Both the position numbers and the translations under genes were made by a program. Below, piece by piece: positions 6,472 through 14,857 of a stretch of DNA of 64,000 nt. The DNA comes from an uncultured Celeribacter sp. GTDB lineage: Bacteria; Pseudomonadota; Alphaproteobacteria; Rhodobacterales; Rhodobacteraceae. How positions within the stretch are numbered: the stretch's first letter is position 1; each line of letters opens with the position of its first letter. Below the pieces are notes generated by a model that was not told where the DNA came from, searched no databases, and saw only the letters and a list, made by a program, of their open reading frames with translations. The DNA is taken from the NCBI RefSeq assembly GCF_963676475.1, contig NZ_OY781107.1, positions 310,001 through 374,000 of the forward strand, given 5' to 3'.

Positions 6472-7425
6472 TTACACTTTCAGCAAGCGCGCAAGGATAG
6501 ACTTTTTTCGCAAGTTTCTTTTCGGTCCCGGGGAAAATTTTGAATCCAGTCCATTTCTTACGGAAGAAGCTTCCGGGAACACTTCACAAAGCTTATCGGT
6601 AGATGCTTCAATAAGTGCCGTCGAAAGCTGCAAAAACATCGCCAAAGCTTGACGATCGAATTCGTTTTCCAAGCCAGTCCCTCTGCCATTTGCCTCAATT
6701 CGATAAAATGTCATCGAGTAGACATGTGTATACTGAGATAAATAATTCCACCAAAAATCAAATTCTTCCTGCTTAAAGCCTAGCTTCTTGACGAGATATT
6801 TTTGAGGCAAGACCATCAAAAATTTACCGGCCAGTAGATCTCGACGCAACTTTCTATCCAGATTTGCAAAATATGGTATTGCCTTCAAGCGTTCACGTAT
6901 CTCTTCAGCCTGCTGATCAAACCCCTCCTGTTCCCCTATCGGCGAAAACGGCAATATTTTTTTTGCGCTTCAAGCAGTCATAGATGTGCATGACTTGTAC
7001 GTAAGTTCTTTGTATTTCCATATCTTTCGGCGCATCTATCAAATATCGAAACAGTAAGTAGCCTTCCAAGATCGAACGCACATTTCCCGCTACAGAAGAA
7101 GCATCCCAATGCTCAAACTCCCTTTTGACCCATCGGCTCTTCGGACAGTACAAACGACAGTTTGAGCATGCGCCAACATTCTCGTAAAAACAGCTGTTGA
7201 GTAACCGACTGTTGGCAAGACCATCTGCCCAGCAATTTCTTGGCTGACAGAAATCGCCTCACAGACGGCCATGTCGAACTTCTTTAAATTGCGTTTATAG
7301 TCAGGTTCATTTCGTTTCGTAGTTAATAATTTCATAATCCCCCCAGAATTAGACAAAATTTTCATCATAATTTTTGACACTGCTACAAGCCCCTCAAAAT
7401 AGAAAGCCTTCAGTCTTCGCGTCAC
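6472..7425 (-). pseudogene. Frameshifted DUF5677-like gene between tuf and rpsJ
   Basis: Three overlapping reading frames on the minus strand together give one protein of about 310 residues. Frame one (7425 to about 7150) ends in a helical STAVFTRMLAHAQTVV segment. Frame two (about 7150 to 6960) begins CPKSRWVKREFEHWD and contains SILEGYLLFRYLIDAP and QIYDCLKR-like YVQVMHIYDCLKRKK. Frame three (6955 to 6472) finishes from PFSPIGEQEGF. The order and motifs resemble DUF5677-type proteins; I place the family from memory. The first shift lies near 7145-7155. The second is in a run of eight A residues on the coding strand (6955-6962), where removing one A restores the frame. The gene is AT-rich compared with its neighbours. 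It could be inactive, subject to slippage in the A run, or carry assembly errors. Confidence 0.65.
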
Positions 7426-7479
7426 AAAAACGCTACGATCCTCCTCCGGTCAGAGCTTGTTAGCCCACCGGCCTCGGGT

Positions 7480-7517
7480 TCTCATTGCCTTTGCCTTGCA
7501 AAGCCAACTGCCACCCG
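7480..7517. repeat. Dispersed hairpin repeat, copy 2 (downstream of tuf)
   Basis: This copy is TCTCATTG, then an imperfect hairpin (TTGCCTTTG paired with CAAAGCCAA around CCTTG), then ACTGCCACCCG. The longer stretch from about 7468 to 7595, including the terminator, closely matches 30003-30126 beside the other tuf, so the duplication covers the 3' flank as well as the gene. Confidence 0.55.
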
Positions 7518-7564
7518 TGGCTTGCACCCACATGCTGTTTCCTAAACGTGGTCCGCATTCGAAC

Positions 7565-7594
7565 AAAAAAGGGCGCTCCGAAGAGCGCCCTTTT
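7565..7594 (-). terminator. Intrinsic terminator of the first tuf gene
   Basis: An eleven-base-pair stem (AAAAGGGCGCT with AGCGCCCTTTT, six-base loop) is followed on the minus strand by TTTTTTGTTC. It ends the rpsL-rpsG-fusA-tuf transcript 36 nt past the tuf stop codon. A near-identical terminator occurs at 30100-30126. Confidence 0.9.
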
Positions 7595-7629
7595 CTATTC
7601 GATCGGTCACTAACGTGACCTATGCGATC

Positions 7630-8805
7630 TTAAGCGAGGATTTTGGACACAACGCCCGAACCCACGGTGCGGCCGCCTTCGCGGATCGCGAAGCGGAGGC
7701 CTTCTTCCATGGCGATCGGTGCGATCAGCTCAACCGTGAACTTCAGGTTGTCGCCAGGCATCACCATCTCGGTGCCGGACGGCAGTTCAACGGTGCCGGT
7801 CACGTCCGTCGTACGGAAGTAGAACTGCGGGCGGTAGTTCGCGAAGAACGGGGTGTGACGGCCACCTTCTTCCTTGGTCAGAATGTAGACCTCGGATTCG
7901 AATTTGGTGTGCGGGGTCACAGAACCCGGCTTACACAGAACCTGACCACGCTCAACGCCGTCACGGTCCACACCACGCAGAAGCGCGCCGATGTTGTCGC
8001 CAGCTTCACCGCGGTCGAGCAGTTTGCGGAACATTTCAACACCGGTACAGGTGGTTTTCTTGGTGTCGTGGATGCCGACGATTTCGATCTCGTCGCCCAC
8101 GTTGATCACGCCGCGCTCAACACGACCGGTCACAACCGTACCACGGCCGGAGATCGAGAACACGTCTTCGATCGGCATCAGGAACGGCTGGTCCACGGCG
8201 CGCTCAGGCTCCGGGATGTAAGCGTCGACAGCTTCCATCAGTTCCTTGATCTTGTTTTCGCCGATTTCCGGATCGCGGCCTTCCATAGCGGCCAGAGCGG
8301 ACCCTGCGATGATCGGGATATCGTCGCCCGGGAAGTCGTATTCGGACAGAAGTTCACGCACTTCCATTTCAACGAGTTCCAGAAGCTCTTCGTCGTCAAC
8401 CTGGTCAACTTTGTTCAGGAACACAACGAGAGCCGGCACGCCAACCTGACGGGCCAGAAGAATGTGCTCGCGGGTCTGCGGCATCGGGCCGTCAGCCGCG
8501 TTCACAACCAGGATACCGCCGTCCATCTGGGCCGCACCGGTGATCATGTTTTTCACGTAGTCGGCGTGGCCGGGGCAGTCGACGTGTGCGTAGTGGCGGT
8601 TCGGGGTCTCGTATTCCACGTGTGCGGTCGAGATCGTGATGCCGCGCGCTTTCTCTTCCGGTGCGCCGTCGATCTGGTCGTAGGCTTTGAAGTCACCAAA
8701 GTATTTGGTGATCGCTGCCGTCAGGGTGGTTTTACCGTGGTCAACGTGGCCGATCGTGCCGATGTTCACGTGCGGTTTCGAACGCTCAAACTTTTCCTTA
8801 GCCAT
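7630..8805 (-). CDS. tuf: Elongation factor Tu, copy 1
   Basis: The protein has 391 residues and delivers aminoacyl-tRNA to the ribosome as a GTPase. The P-loop AHVDHGKTTL (residues 18-27), the DCPGHADYV and NKVDQ motifs and the three-domain length are all normal. The protein is identical to the second copy at 30338-31513 and the DNA is nearly so; one visible difference is AAAATC versus AAGATC near the 3' end, which indicates continuing gene conversion. It lies 71 nt after fusA, across a perfect hairpin, as the last gene of the str operon. Binding site AGGAGG precedes ATG by 5 nt. Confidence 0.98.
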   Translation of the reverse strand: MAKEKFERSKPHVNIGTIGHVDHGKTTLTAAITKYFGDFKAYDQIDGAPEEKARGITISTAHVEYETPNRHYAHVDCPGHADYVKNMITGAAQMDGGILVVNAADGPMPQTREHILLARQVGVPALVVFLNKVDQVDDEELLELVEMEVRELLSEYDFPGDDIPIIAGSALAAMEGRDPEIGENKIKELMEAVDAYIPEPERAVDQPFLMPIEDVFSISGRGTVVTGRVERGVINVGDEIEIVGIHDTKKTTCTGVEMFRKLLDRGEAGDNIGALLRGVDRDGVERGQVLCKPGSVTPHTKFESEVYILTKEEGGRHTPFFANYRPQFYFRTTDVTGTVELPSGTEMVMPGDNLKFTVELIAPIAMEEGLRFAIREGGRTVGSGVVSKILA

Positions 8806-8830
8806 AATGGCCTCCTATGTCATTCAGTTT

Positions 8831-8854
8831 GGGGATCAGGCGAACCTGATCCCC
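8831..8854 (-). promoter_or_regulatory. Perfect fusA-tuf intercistronic hairpin with TTCG loop
   Basis: On the minus strand GGGGATCAGG-TTCG-CCTGATCCCC forms a ten-base-pair perfect stem capped by a UUCG loop. No U tract follows, so it should not terminate transcription. It lies between the fusA stop and the tuf ribosome binding site. It could stabilise or mark a processing point for the separate accumulation of tuf mRNA; that is inference. Confidence 0.6.
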
Positions 8855-8876
8855 GATGTTGGGGTTCTGGCCACGC

Positions 8877-11000
8877 TTACGCGTATTTGGCCTGAATTTC
8901 TTCCGAGATGTTCGAAGGCACAGCTTCGTAATGGTCGAACTGCATCGAGAACTGCGCGCGGCCCGAAGACATGGAGCGCAGGGTGTTGATGTAGCCGAAC
9001 ATGTTCGCGAGCGGCACGAAGGCGTCGATCGCAATGGCGTTGCCGCGGGTGTCTTGACCCTGCACCTGACCACGACGGGAGGTGAGATCGCCGATGATGC
9101 CGCCGGTGTATTCTTCCGGGGTGATCACTTCGACTTTCATGATCGGTTCAAGCAGTTTCGCGCCAGCTTTCTTCATCCCTTCACGCATACACATACGAGC
9201 AGCGATTTCGAAGGCGAGAACGGAGGAGTCCACGTCGTGGAACTTACCGTCGATGAGAGCCACTTTGAAGTCGATCACCGGGAAGCCTGCGAGCGGACCG
9301 GAGTCCATCACCGACTTGATGCCTTTTTCGACGCCGGGGATGTATTCCTTCGGAACCGCACCGCCAACGATCTTGGACTCGAAGGAGAAGCCTTCGCCCG
9401 GCTCCGTCGGGGTGATGACGAGTTTGACCTCACCGAACTGCCCCGAACCACCCGACTGTTTCTTGTGGGTGTAGCTGTGCTCGACCTCGTGAGAGATGGT
9501 CTCACGATAAGCCACCTGCGGTGCACCGATGTTGGCTTCGACTTTGAACTCGCGACGCAGACGGTCGACGAGGATGTCGAGGTGAAGTTCGCCCATGCCC
9601 TTCATGATGGTCTGACCGGACTCGATGTCGGTTTCGACGCGGAAGGACGGGTCTTCGGCAGCGAGACGTGCCAGACCTGCGGACATTTTCTCCTGGTCGC
9701 CTTTGGTTTTCGGCTCGACGGCGATCTCGATCACAGGATCGGGGAAGGTCATCGTTTCGAGAACCACCGGTTTCGCCGGGCTACACAGGGTATCACCCGT
9801 GGTGGTCTCTTTGAGACCGGCCAGCGCGATGATGTCGCCTGCGAATGCTTCTTCGATCTCTTCACGTTCGATTGCGTGCATAACCATCATACGACCGACG
9901 CGCTCACGCTTGCCTTTGGTCGAGTTGAGCATGCTGTCACCTTTGTTGATCACGCCGGAGTAAATCCGAGTGAAGGTGAGCGAGCCAACGAACGGGTCGT
10001 TCATGATTTTGAACGCGAGCGCCGAGAACGGTTCAGCATCATCCGCGCTGCGCGGGATGTTGCGTTCTTCGTTATCGTCATCCGGGGAGAAGCCCATCAG
10101 CGTCGGAACATCTTTCGGCCCCGGCAGGAAGTCCACCACAGCGTTGAGAAGCGGCTGAACGCCTTTGTTTTTAAAGGCCGAACCCGCGAGCATCGGGAAG
10201 AAGGACAGCGACAGCGTGCCTTTACGGATCAGCTTACGCAGGGTGGCTTCGTCCGGCTCGTTGCCTTCGAGATAGGCCTCCATGGCGTCATCGTCCTGCT
10301 CAACGGCAAGCTCGATCATGTTGTCGCGCCATTCGTTTGCAAGATCCTGAAGGTCGGCACGGATCGGACGGCGCTCCCAGGATGCACCCAGATCTTCGCC
10401 GACCCAGACCCATTCTTCCATGGTGATCAGGTCGATGATACCTTCAAGCGCGTCTTCGGCACCAATCGGCAGAGCAATCGGAAGCGGCGTGCCGCCTGTG
10501 CGGTCCTTAACCATGCGCACACAGTTAAAGAAGTCCGCACCGATTTTGTCCATCTTGTTCACGAAGACGAGACGCGGAACCTTGTAGCGGTCAGCCTGAC
10601 GCCACACGGTTTCGGTCTGCGGCTCCACACCCGCGTTACCGTCGAGCAGTGCAACGGCACCATCGAGCACCGCCAGAGAGCGCTCCACCTCGATGGTGAA
10701 GTCCACGTGACCGGGCGTGTCGATGATGTTGAAGCGAAACTTGGTGTCGCTCGTGCCATCGGCGGTCGGGTCGACTTGGCGTTGCCAGAACGTCGTGGTC
10801 GCAGCGGAGGTAATCGTAATGCCGCGCTCCGCTTCTTGTTCCATCCAGTCCATCGTGGACGCACCGTCATGCGTCTCGCCGATTTTGTGGTTTTTGCCGG
10901 TGTAGAACAAGATGCGCTCGGTCATCGTTGTCTTACCAGCATCGATGTGCGCCATGATACCGAAGTTACGGTACCGCTCCAGCGGATATTCGCGTGCCAT
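8877..11000 (-). CDS. fusA: Elongation factor G
   Basis: The protein has 707 residues, normal for EF-G, the translocation GTPase. The P-loop AHIDAGKTT is at about residues 17-25, followed by the switch segment ERGITITSAA, DTPGHVDF and NKMDK. Domain IV contains the conserved VAYRETI region. It lies 18 nt after rpsG in the str operon. No mutation suggesting fusidic acid resistance is evident by eye. Confidence 0.98.
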   Translation of the reverse strand: MAREYPLERYRNFGIMAHIDAGKTTMTERILFYTGKNHKIGETHDGASTMDWMEQEAERGITITSAATTTFWQRQVDPTADGTSDTKFRFNIIDTPGHVDFTIEVERSLAVLDGAVALLDGNAGVEPQTETVWRQADRYKVPRLVFVNKMDKIGADFFNCVRMVKDRTGGTPLPIALPIGAEDALEGIIDLITMEEWVWVGEDLGASWERRPIRADLQDLANEWRDNMIELAVEQDDDAMEAYLEGNEPDEATLRKLIRKGTLSLSFFPMLAGSAFKNKGVQPLLNAVVDFLPGPKDVPTLMGFSPDDDNEERNIPRSADDAEPFSALAFKIMNDPFVGSLTFTRIYSGVINKGDSMLNSTKGKRERVGRMMVMHAIEREEIEEAFAGDIIALAGLKETTTGDTLCSPAKPVVLETMTFPDPVIEIAVEPKTKGDQEKMSAGLARLAAEDPSFRVETDIESGQTIMKGMGELHLDILVDRLRREFKVEANIGAPQVAYRETISHEVEHSYTHKKQSGGSGQFGEVKLVITPTEPGEGFSFESKIVGGAVPKEYIPGVEKGIKSVMDSGPLAGFPVIDFKVALIDGKFHDVDSSVLAFEIAARMCMREGMKKAGAKLLEPIMKVEVITPEEYTGGIIGDLTSRRGQVQGQDTRGNAIAIDAFVPLANMFGYINTLRSMSSGRAQFSMQFDHYEAVPSNISEEIQAKYA

Positions 11001-11018
11001 TGTATGCTCGCTCCTTGT

Positions 11019-11489
11019 TTACCAGCGGTAGTGGCTGAACGCTTTGTTCGCGTCGGCCATTTTGTGGGTGTCTTCGCGCTTTTTCACAGCAGCGCCACGA
11101 CCGTTTACCGCGTCAAGCAGCTCACCGGCAAGGCGTTCTTCCATTGTGTTTTCGTTGCGGGCACGCGAGGCGGTGATCAGCCAACGGATGGCCAGAGCTT
11201 CGCGGCGCTCAACGCGCACTTCGACCGGAACCTGGTAGGTGGCACCACCCACACGACGGGAACGGACCTCAACAGAGGGTTTCACGTTGTCGAGGGCTTC
11301 GTGGAACACTTCAACCGGCGCTTTTTTCAGCTTGTCTTCGACGCGGGTCAGCGCGTTGTAGACAATTTTCTCGGCGGCAGATTTTTTGCCGTCGATCATC
11401 AGGTTGTTCATGAATTTGGTCAGCACGCGATCGCCATACTTGGCGTCGGGCAGGACTTCGCGCTTCTCAGCGGCGTGACGACGGGACAT
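11019..11489 (-). CDS. rpsG: 30S ribosomal protein S7
   Basis: The protein has 156 residues. MSRRHAAEKREVLPDAKYGD and the segment GGATYQVPVEVRVERREALAIRWL identify S7, which nucleates assembly of the 3' domain of 16S rRNA. It lies 12 nt downstream of rpsL and 18 nt upstream of fusA, the standard str-operon order. Confidence 0.98.
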   Translation of the reverse strand: MSRRHAAEKREVLPDAKYGDRVLTKFMNNLMIDGKKSAAEKIVYNALTRVEDKLKKAPVEVFHEALDNVKPSVEVRSRRVGGATYQVPVEVRVERREALAIRWLITASRARNENTMEERLAGELLDAVNGRGAAVKKREDTHKMADANKAFSHYRW

Positions 11490-11501
11490 TCCGTGATCTC
11501 C

Positions 11502-11873
11502 TTATTTAGGACGCTTAGCGCCGTATTTCGAACGACGCTGTTTACGGTCTTTGACGCCCTGGGTATCCAGAACACCACGCAGGATGTGGTAACGGACACC
11601 CGGAAGGTCTTTCACACGGCCGCCACGGATCAGAACCACGGAGTGTTCCTGAAGGTTGTGGCTCTCACCGGGGATGTAAGAAATGACCTCGAAACCGTTG
11701 GTGAGACGCACTTTGGCGACTTTCCGCATAGCGGAGTTCGGTTTTTTCGGGGTGGTGGTGTAGACGCGGGTGCAGACGCCGCGTTTCTGCGGGCACTGCT
11801 CCAGGTGCATGGACTTGGAAGTCTTGCGCTTGGGCTGACGCGGGTTGCGGATCAGCTGTTGGATCGTTGGCAT
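11502..11873 (-). CDS. rpsL: 30S ribosomal protein S12
   Basis: The protein has 123 residues. The decoding-centre motif TPKKPNSAMRKV keeps both lysines (Lys43, Lys44), the residues whose change confers streptomycin resistance, so the sequence predicts the sensitive wild type. It is the first gene of the str operon (rpsL-rpsG-fusA-tuf), with a leader of about 240 nt from a strong upstream promoter. Confidence 0.98.
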   Translation of the reverse strand: MPTIQQLIRNPRQPKRKTSKSMHLEQCPQKRGVCTRVYTTTPKKPNSAMRKVAKVRLTNGFEVISYIPGESHNLQEHSVVLIRGGRVKDLPGVRYHILRGVLDTQGVKDRKQRRSKYGAKRPK

Positions 11874-12118
11874 AGGGGTTTCCCGTTCCTAGATTTTTAT
11901 GAACCTCGGTGGCGACCATGACGGCCCTGCCGGGGCGATTACGATGTCGATGTGCCACTTGCGTCCAAATAGCACGAAAACCCGCAATCGTTCCCATTCC
12001 GAGGTGAACGACGCGGTGAGTTCCCAGAGGATCAGTGCGCCTTAAATTGCCCTGATCTTGATCACTACGATTTAGAAATCGGCAGGCGGGGACGTCCCCC
12101 TAGAGCCGGATGGCTCGC

Positions 12119-12147
12119 CGTATATGGAGAGTCGGCGGGCTTGTCAA
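12119..12147 (-). promoter_or_regulatory. Sigma-70 promoter of the str operon (rpsL)
   Basis: On the minus strand a perfect TTGACA (12147-12142) and TATACG (12124-12119) are separated by 17 bases, the best consensus promoter seen in the window. The start would be near 12112. The 11874-12118 stretch is therefore the rpsL leader. It contains no open frame I support, and short GC-rich inverted repeats such as GGGGACGTCCCC near 12088. The promoter sits just after the EamA gene stop at 12180. Confidence 0.8.
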
Positions 12148-12179
12148 CACTCGCGCCGGGATTGTGGCCTGCTGCGCCT

Positions 12180-13100
12180 TTATGCGCGCTGCGACGCCGT
12201 CGTCTGAGCCATCTGTCGGCGCAAACGCGCCTCGCGCAGAACGGTGTAAATCCCTGTGCCCGCAATAATCGCGGCACCCGTGAAAGCCAAGCCATTGGGC
12301 CATTCGCCAAAGGCAAAAAGCCCGATCAAAAGCGCCCAGACCAGCGCTGTGTAACGAAACGGCGAGACGAAGGACATCTCCCCCACCCGCATCACGGCCA
12401 CAGAGGAGACATAGCCGACGATCAGGCAAGCCGCTGACCCAAGTATCTGCACCCCGGCCTTGATCTCCACTGGCGCCCAGCCCTGCCCGATGGATGCGAT
12501 CCCGGTGCAAATCCAGACCGCCGTGATGGCCCCGAAAGTCACGGTCGAATTGGGCACGCTATGATGCATCTTGCGCACGATGATATCGCGCAGCGTGACG
12601 CAGAGCATCGCCAGCACGGCAAAAAGCGCATAGCCGCTGAACCCATCCGTGCCCGGCTGCACGATCAACAAGACGCCTGCGAAGCCGACGACGATCGCCA
12701 CCATCCGCCGCCAGCCCAGAGGATCGCGGAACAGCATCCAGCCGGCGATGGTGATCGACAAAGGCATGGTCTGCATGATCGCCGTGGCATTGGCCAAGGG
12801 CATATGGCTGACTGCCGTGAGGAAACACATCGCCGCCCCCACCTCGGCCATCGAGCGGATGACGACCAGCACCCAATCCCTGCGCGACAGATCGAACCGC
12901 ACCGGGCCGATGATCGGCGCAAGCACCGCGAAGAGCATCACGAAATTCAACGTGGCCCGCAGGAACAGCGCCTGAAACAAAGGCACCTCCGCCAAGGCGC
13001 CCTTCATGAAACTGTCGTTGGTGGTAAAGGCCGCCATCGACAGTGACATGATCACCGCCCCGCGCGTATTGTCCGGCAATTTCGACAAGAGATTGAGCAT
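12180..13100 (-). CDS. EamA/DMT-family membrane transporter
   Basis: The protein has 306 residues with about ten hydrophobic helices in two EamA halves, for example LVSHMPLANATAIMQTMPLSI-like signatures in each. DMT exporters move small metabolites across the inner membrane; the substrate cannot be told from sequence. The start was taken at the ATG at 13100, preceded by GAAAGGGG, rather than the longer frame to 13190 whose extra 30 residues are polar and unlike a transporter. It is divergent from the glycosyltransferase gene and lies between rpoC and rpsL, a place without ribosomal function. Confidence 0.9.
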   Translation of the reverse strand: MLNLLSKLPDNTRGAVIMSLSMAAFTTNDSFMKGALAEVPLFQALFLRATLNFVMLFAVLAPIIGPVRFDLSRRDWVLVVIRSMAEVGAAMCFLTAVSHMPLANATAIMQTMPLSITIAGWMLFRDPLGWRRMVAIVVGFAGVLLIVQPGTDGFSGYALFAVLAMLCVTLRDIIVRKMHHSVPNSTVTFGAITAVWICTGIASIGQGWAPVEIKAGVQILGSAACLIVGYVSSVAVMRVGEMSFVSPFRYTALVWALLIGLFAFGEWPNGLAFTGAAIIAGTGIYTVLREARLRRQMAQTTASQRA

Positions 13101-13233
13101 GCATGCCCCTTTCCCGTCACCGCTACCATCGCTTTTACGTTTCGTGAAGAGGTTATGCGCCAGACTTGCCCCGAAAACATGCACATGCATAGTGGCAGAT
13201 GGATTTTAGCAAACGCCCCGTGAAGGCCAAATC

Positions 13234-14247
13234 GTGAAAGAACGTCTCGTGACCACCACCATGCGCAACGAAGGACCGTTCATCTTGGAATGGGTGGCCT
13301 GGTATCGCATGCTGGGCTTCGATCACCTCCTGGTGTTCTACAACGATTGCGACGACCGCTCTCCAAAGCTGTTGCGCGCACTTGAGGCTGAGGGGGTGCT
13401 GACGGCTGTGCGGTACAGGTCGAAAACCGACCTCCCCGTCAAACGCAAATATCTGAGGTTGATGTCCAAACACCCGCGCGTCCAGGCGGCGGAATGGGTG
13501 TTCAACATCGACGTGGACGAGTTTCTCGTGATCCATAAAGGCGATGGTTTGTTGCAGGATCTTCTGGATGCGTTCGCCCCGGACACGCCGCATGCCATCG
13601 GCATCCATTGGCGCTGCTTTGGAGACAGCGGATATCCGTTCTGGGAGGACGTTCCGACCCATCGCCGCTTCACCCTTGCCTCCGAAAGCCTCCACCGGAC
13701 AAATGCATTTTTTAAAACTCTGGTCCGGCACCCGAAAGATTTCTGGCGCATCGGCATCCATTCCCCGAAAGGCTGGCGTGGCGAAGGGCGTTGGGGCGTG
13801 GCGCCCAATCTCCTGAAACGCTGCGATGGCCGCACCATGCGGAGCTATCATCCGAAAGACAGCCCGATCATGAAAACCCGTGCACCATGGATCACCCATG
13901 ACTATGCCCAGCTGAACCATTACGCCACGCGCACACGGGAAAGCTATGCCCTCAAAAAGGGCACGCTGTCTGCTGCAGCCAACAAGGACCGCTATACCAA
14001 CTCATTCTTCAGAAACATGAACTGCAATGACACTGAGGATCACAGCGCGCTGAAATATACAGAGCGTTTCGAAGCCGCCTATGCTCAGCTCGCCGCCCTG
14101 CCCGGCGTGATGCGCCTGCATCATCTGTGCTGTATGGACTATGTCGCTCGGCTGGCGGAAGTGCATGAGTTTGAGGCCAAAGACGATCCGCGGTGGCGGC
14201 ATCATCGCGATAGGGCCGCCACGCTGAAAGTCAGCCCCGCGCCTTAA
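13234..14247 (+). CDS. Glycosyltransferase family 2 (DUF4422/Glyco_tranf_2_4 type)
   Basis: The protein has 337 residues. The N-terminal TTMRNEGPFILEWVAWYRMLGFDHLLVF and the WVFNIDVDEFLVI segment (a DxD-like metal and nucleotide-sugar site at about residues 93-96) are typical of this GT-A-fold group. These enzymes probably decorate surface polysaccharide, but the acceptor is unknown. There is no signal peptide or membrane helix, so it acts in the cytoplasm. The start is GTG at 13234 with GAAGG seven bases upstream. The 3' end overlaps the convergent ClbS-like gene by 17 bases. Confidence 0.85.
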   Translation: MKERLVTTTMRNEGPFILEWVAWYRMLGFDHLLVFYNDCDDRSPKLLRALEAEGVLTAVRYRSKTDLPVKRKYLRLMSKHPRVQAAEWVFNIDVDEFLVIHKGDGLLQDLLDAFAPDTPHAIGIHWRCFGDSGYPFWEDVPTHRRFTLASESLHRTNAFFKTLVRHPKDFWRIGIHSPKGWRGEGRWGVAPNLLKRCDGRTMRSYHPKDSPIMKTRAPWITHDYAQLNHYATRTRESYALKKGTLSAAANKDRYTNSFFRNMNCNDTEDHSALKYTERFEAAYAQLAALPGVMRLHHLCCMDYVARLAEVHEFEAKDDPRWRHHRDRAATLKVSPAP

Positions 14248-14737
14248 GCCATTTCCGTATCCGCCCCCGCGCATTGGTGTAGGGCGATGACGTATTGAAC
14301 TGAATCATCCTGCCCTTGGTCCATTTGTCATACCACGGGGCGCCGTAAAGCTCCGCGTCCGTGCGTTGCGAAATGGTTCGACACAGGTGCTGCTTCACCC
14401 TTGTCAGACGCGCCAGCCGTTCCAACCATGTAAGTTGCGCGTAGTCCACGTAAAACTTCTGCGCCAATGGTCCAAGTTGGTTCCATTTGAAACCGGCCTC
14501 AGGAAAGGTCACGCTCTCCCCTTTGTCATCCTGATCCAGCCATTTCAGAACCAGCTCATTCCACCCGATGAGATAAGCCACAAGATCGGCGGGGCTCATC
14601 TGGGTGCCCGCGACGTGCCCCTCCATGGAGACTTCGAAGGCGTCCTCCTCAGGCACGCGTGCGAGATCGGCGATCAGCTTTTCGAAGGAGGTCTCAATCG
14701 CAGTCAACAAATCCGTTTTGCTGGTCGGGATTACCAT
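14231..14737 (-). CDS. ClbS/DfsB family four-helix-bundle protein
   Basis: The protein has 168 residues. PTSKTDLLTAIETSFEKLIADLARVPEEDA, MSPADLVAYLIGWNELVLKWL and the closing GRIRKWLKA follow the ClbS/DfsB pattern. ClbS hydrolyses the genotoxin colibactin in E. coli, but most members have no known substrate and no colibactin genes are seen here. It is soluble and cytoplasmic. It lies between rpoC (same strand, upstream terminator at 14807) and the glycosyltransferase (convergent). Confidence 0.85.
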   Translation of the reverse strand: MVIPTSKTDLLTAIETSFEKLIADLARVPEEDAFEVSMEGHVAGTQMSPADLVAYLIGWNELVLKWLDQDDKGESVTFPEAGFKWNQLGPLAQKFYVDYAQLTWLERLARLTRVKQHLCRTISQRTDAELYGAPWYDKWTKGRMIQFNTSSPYTNARGRIRKWLKARG

Positions 14738-14806
14738 TGCACATACCTCCGAAATCTCACGGGCTACCCTACCCCACGTCTTGCCTCACATGACTTGACG
14801 CAAAAC

Positions 14807-14835
14807 AAAAGGCCCCGCCTATCCGCAGGGCCTTT
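14807..14835 (-). terminator. Intrinsic terminator after rpoC
   Basis: AAAGGCCC and GGGGCCTTTT arms with an internal GC extension form a hairpin about 23 nt past the rpoC stop codon on the minus strand, followed by TTTTGTTTTG. It closes the rplJ-rplL-rpoB-rpoC unit and separates it from the ClbS-like gene. Confidence 0.8.
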
Positions 14836-14857
14836 GTCATTTTCATATCAGATCGAC

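Noticed and set aside
8856..11921. 1021-codon plus-strand open frame opposite fusA-rpsG-rpsL
   Set aside because: It lies wholly antisense to conserved genes, has no recognisable domain, and reflects GC-rich codon bias leaving the opposite frame open.
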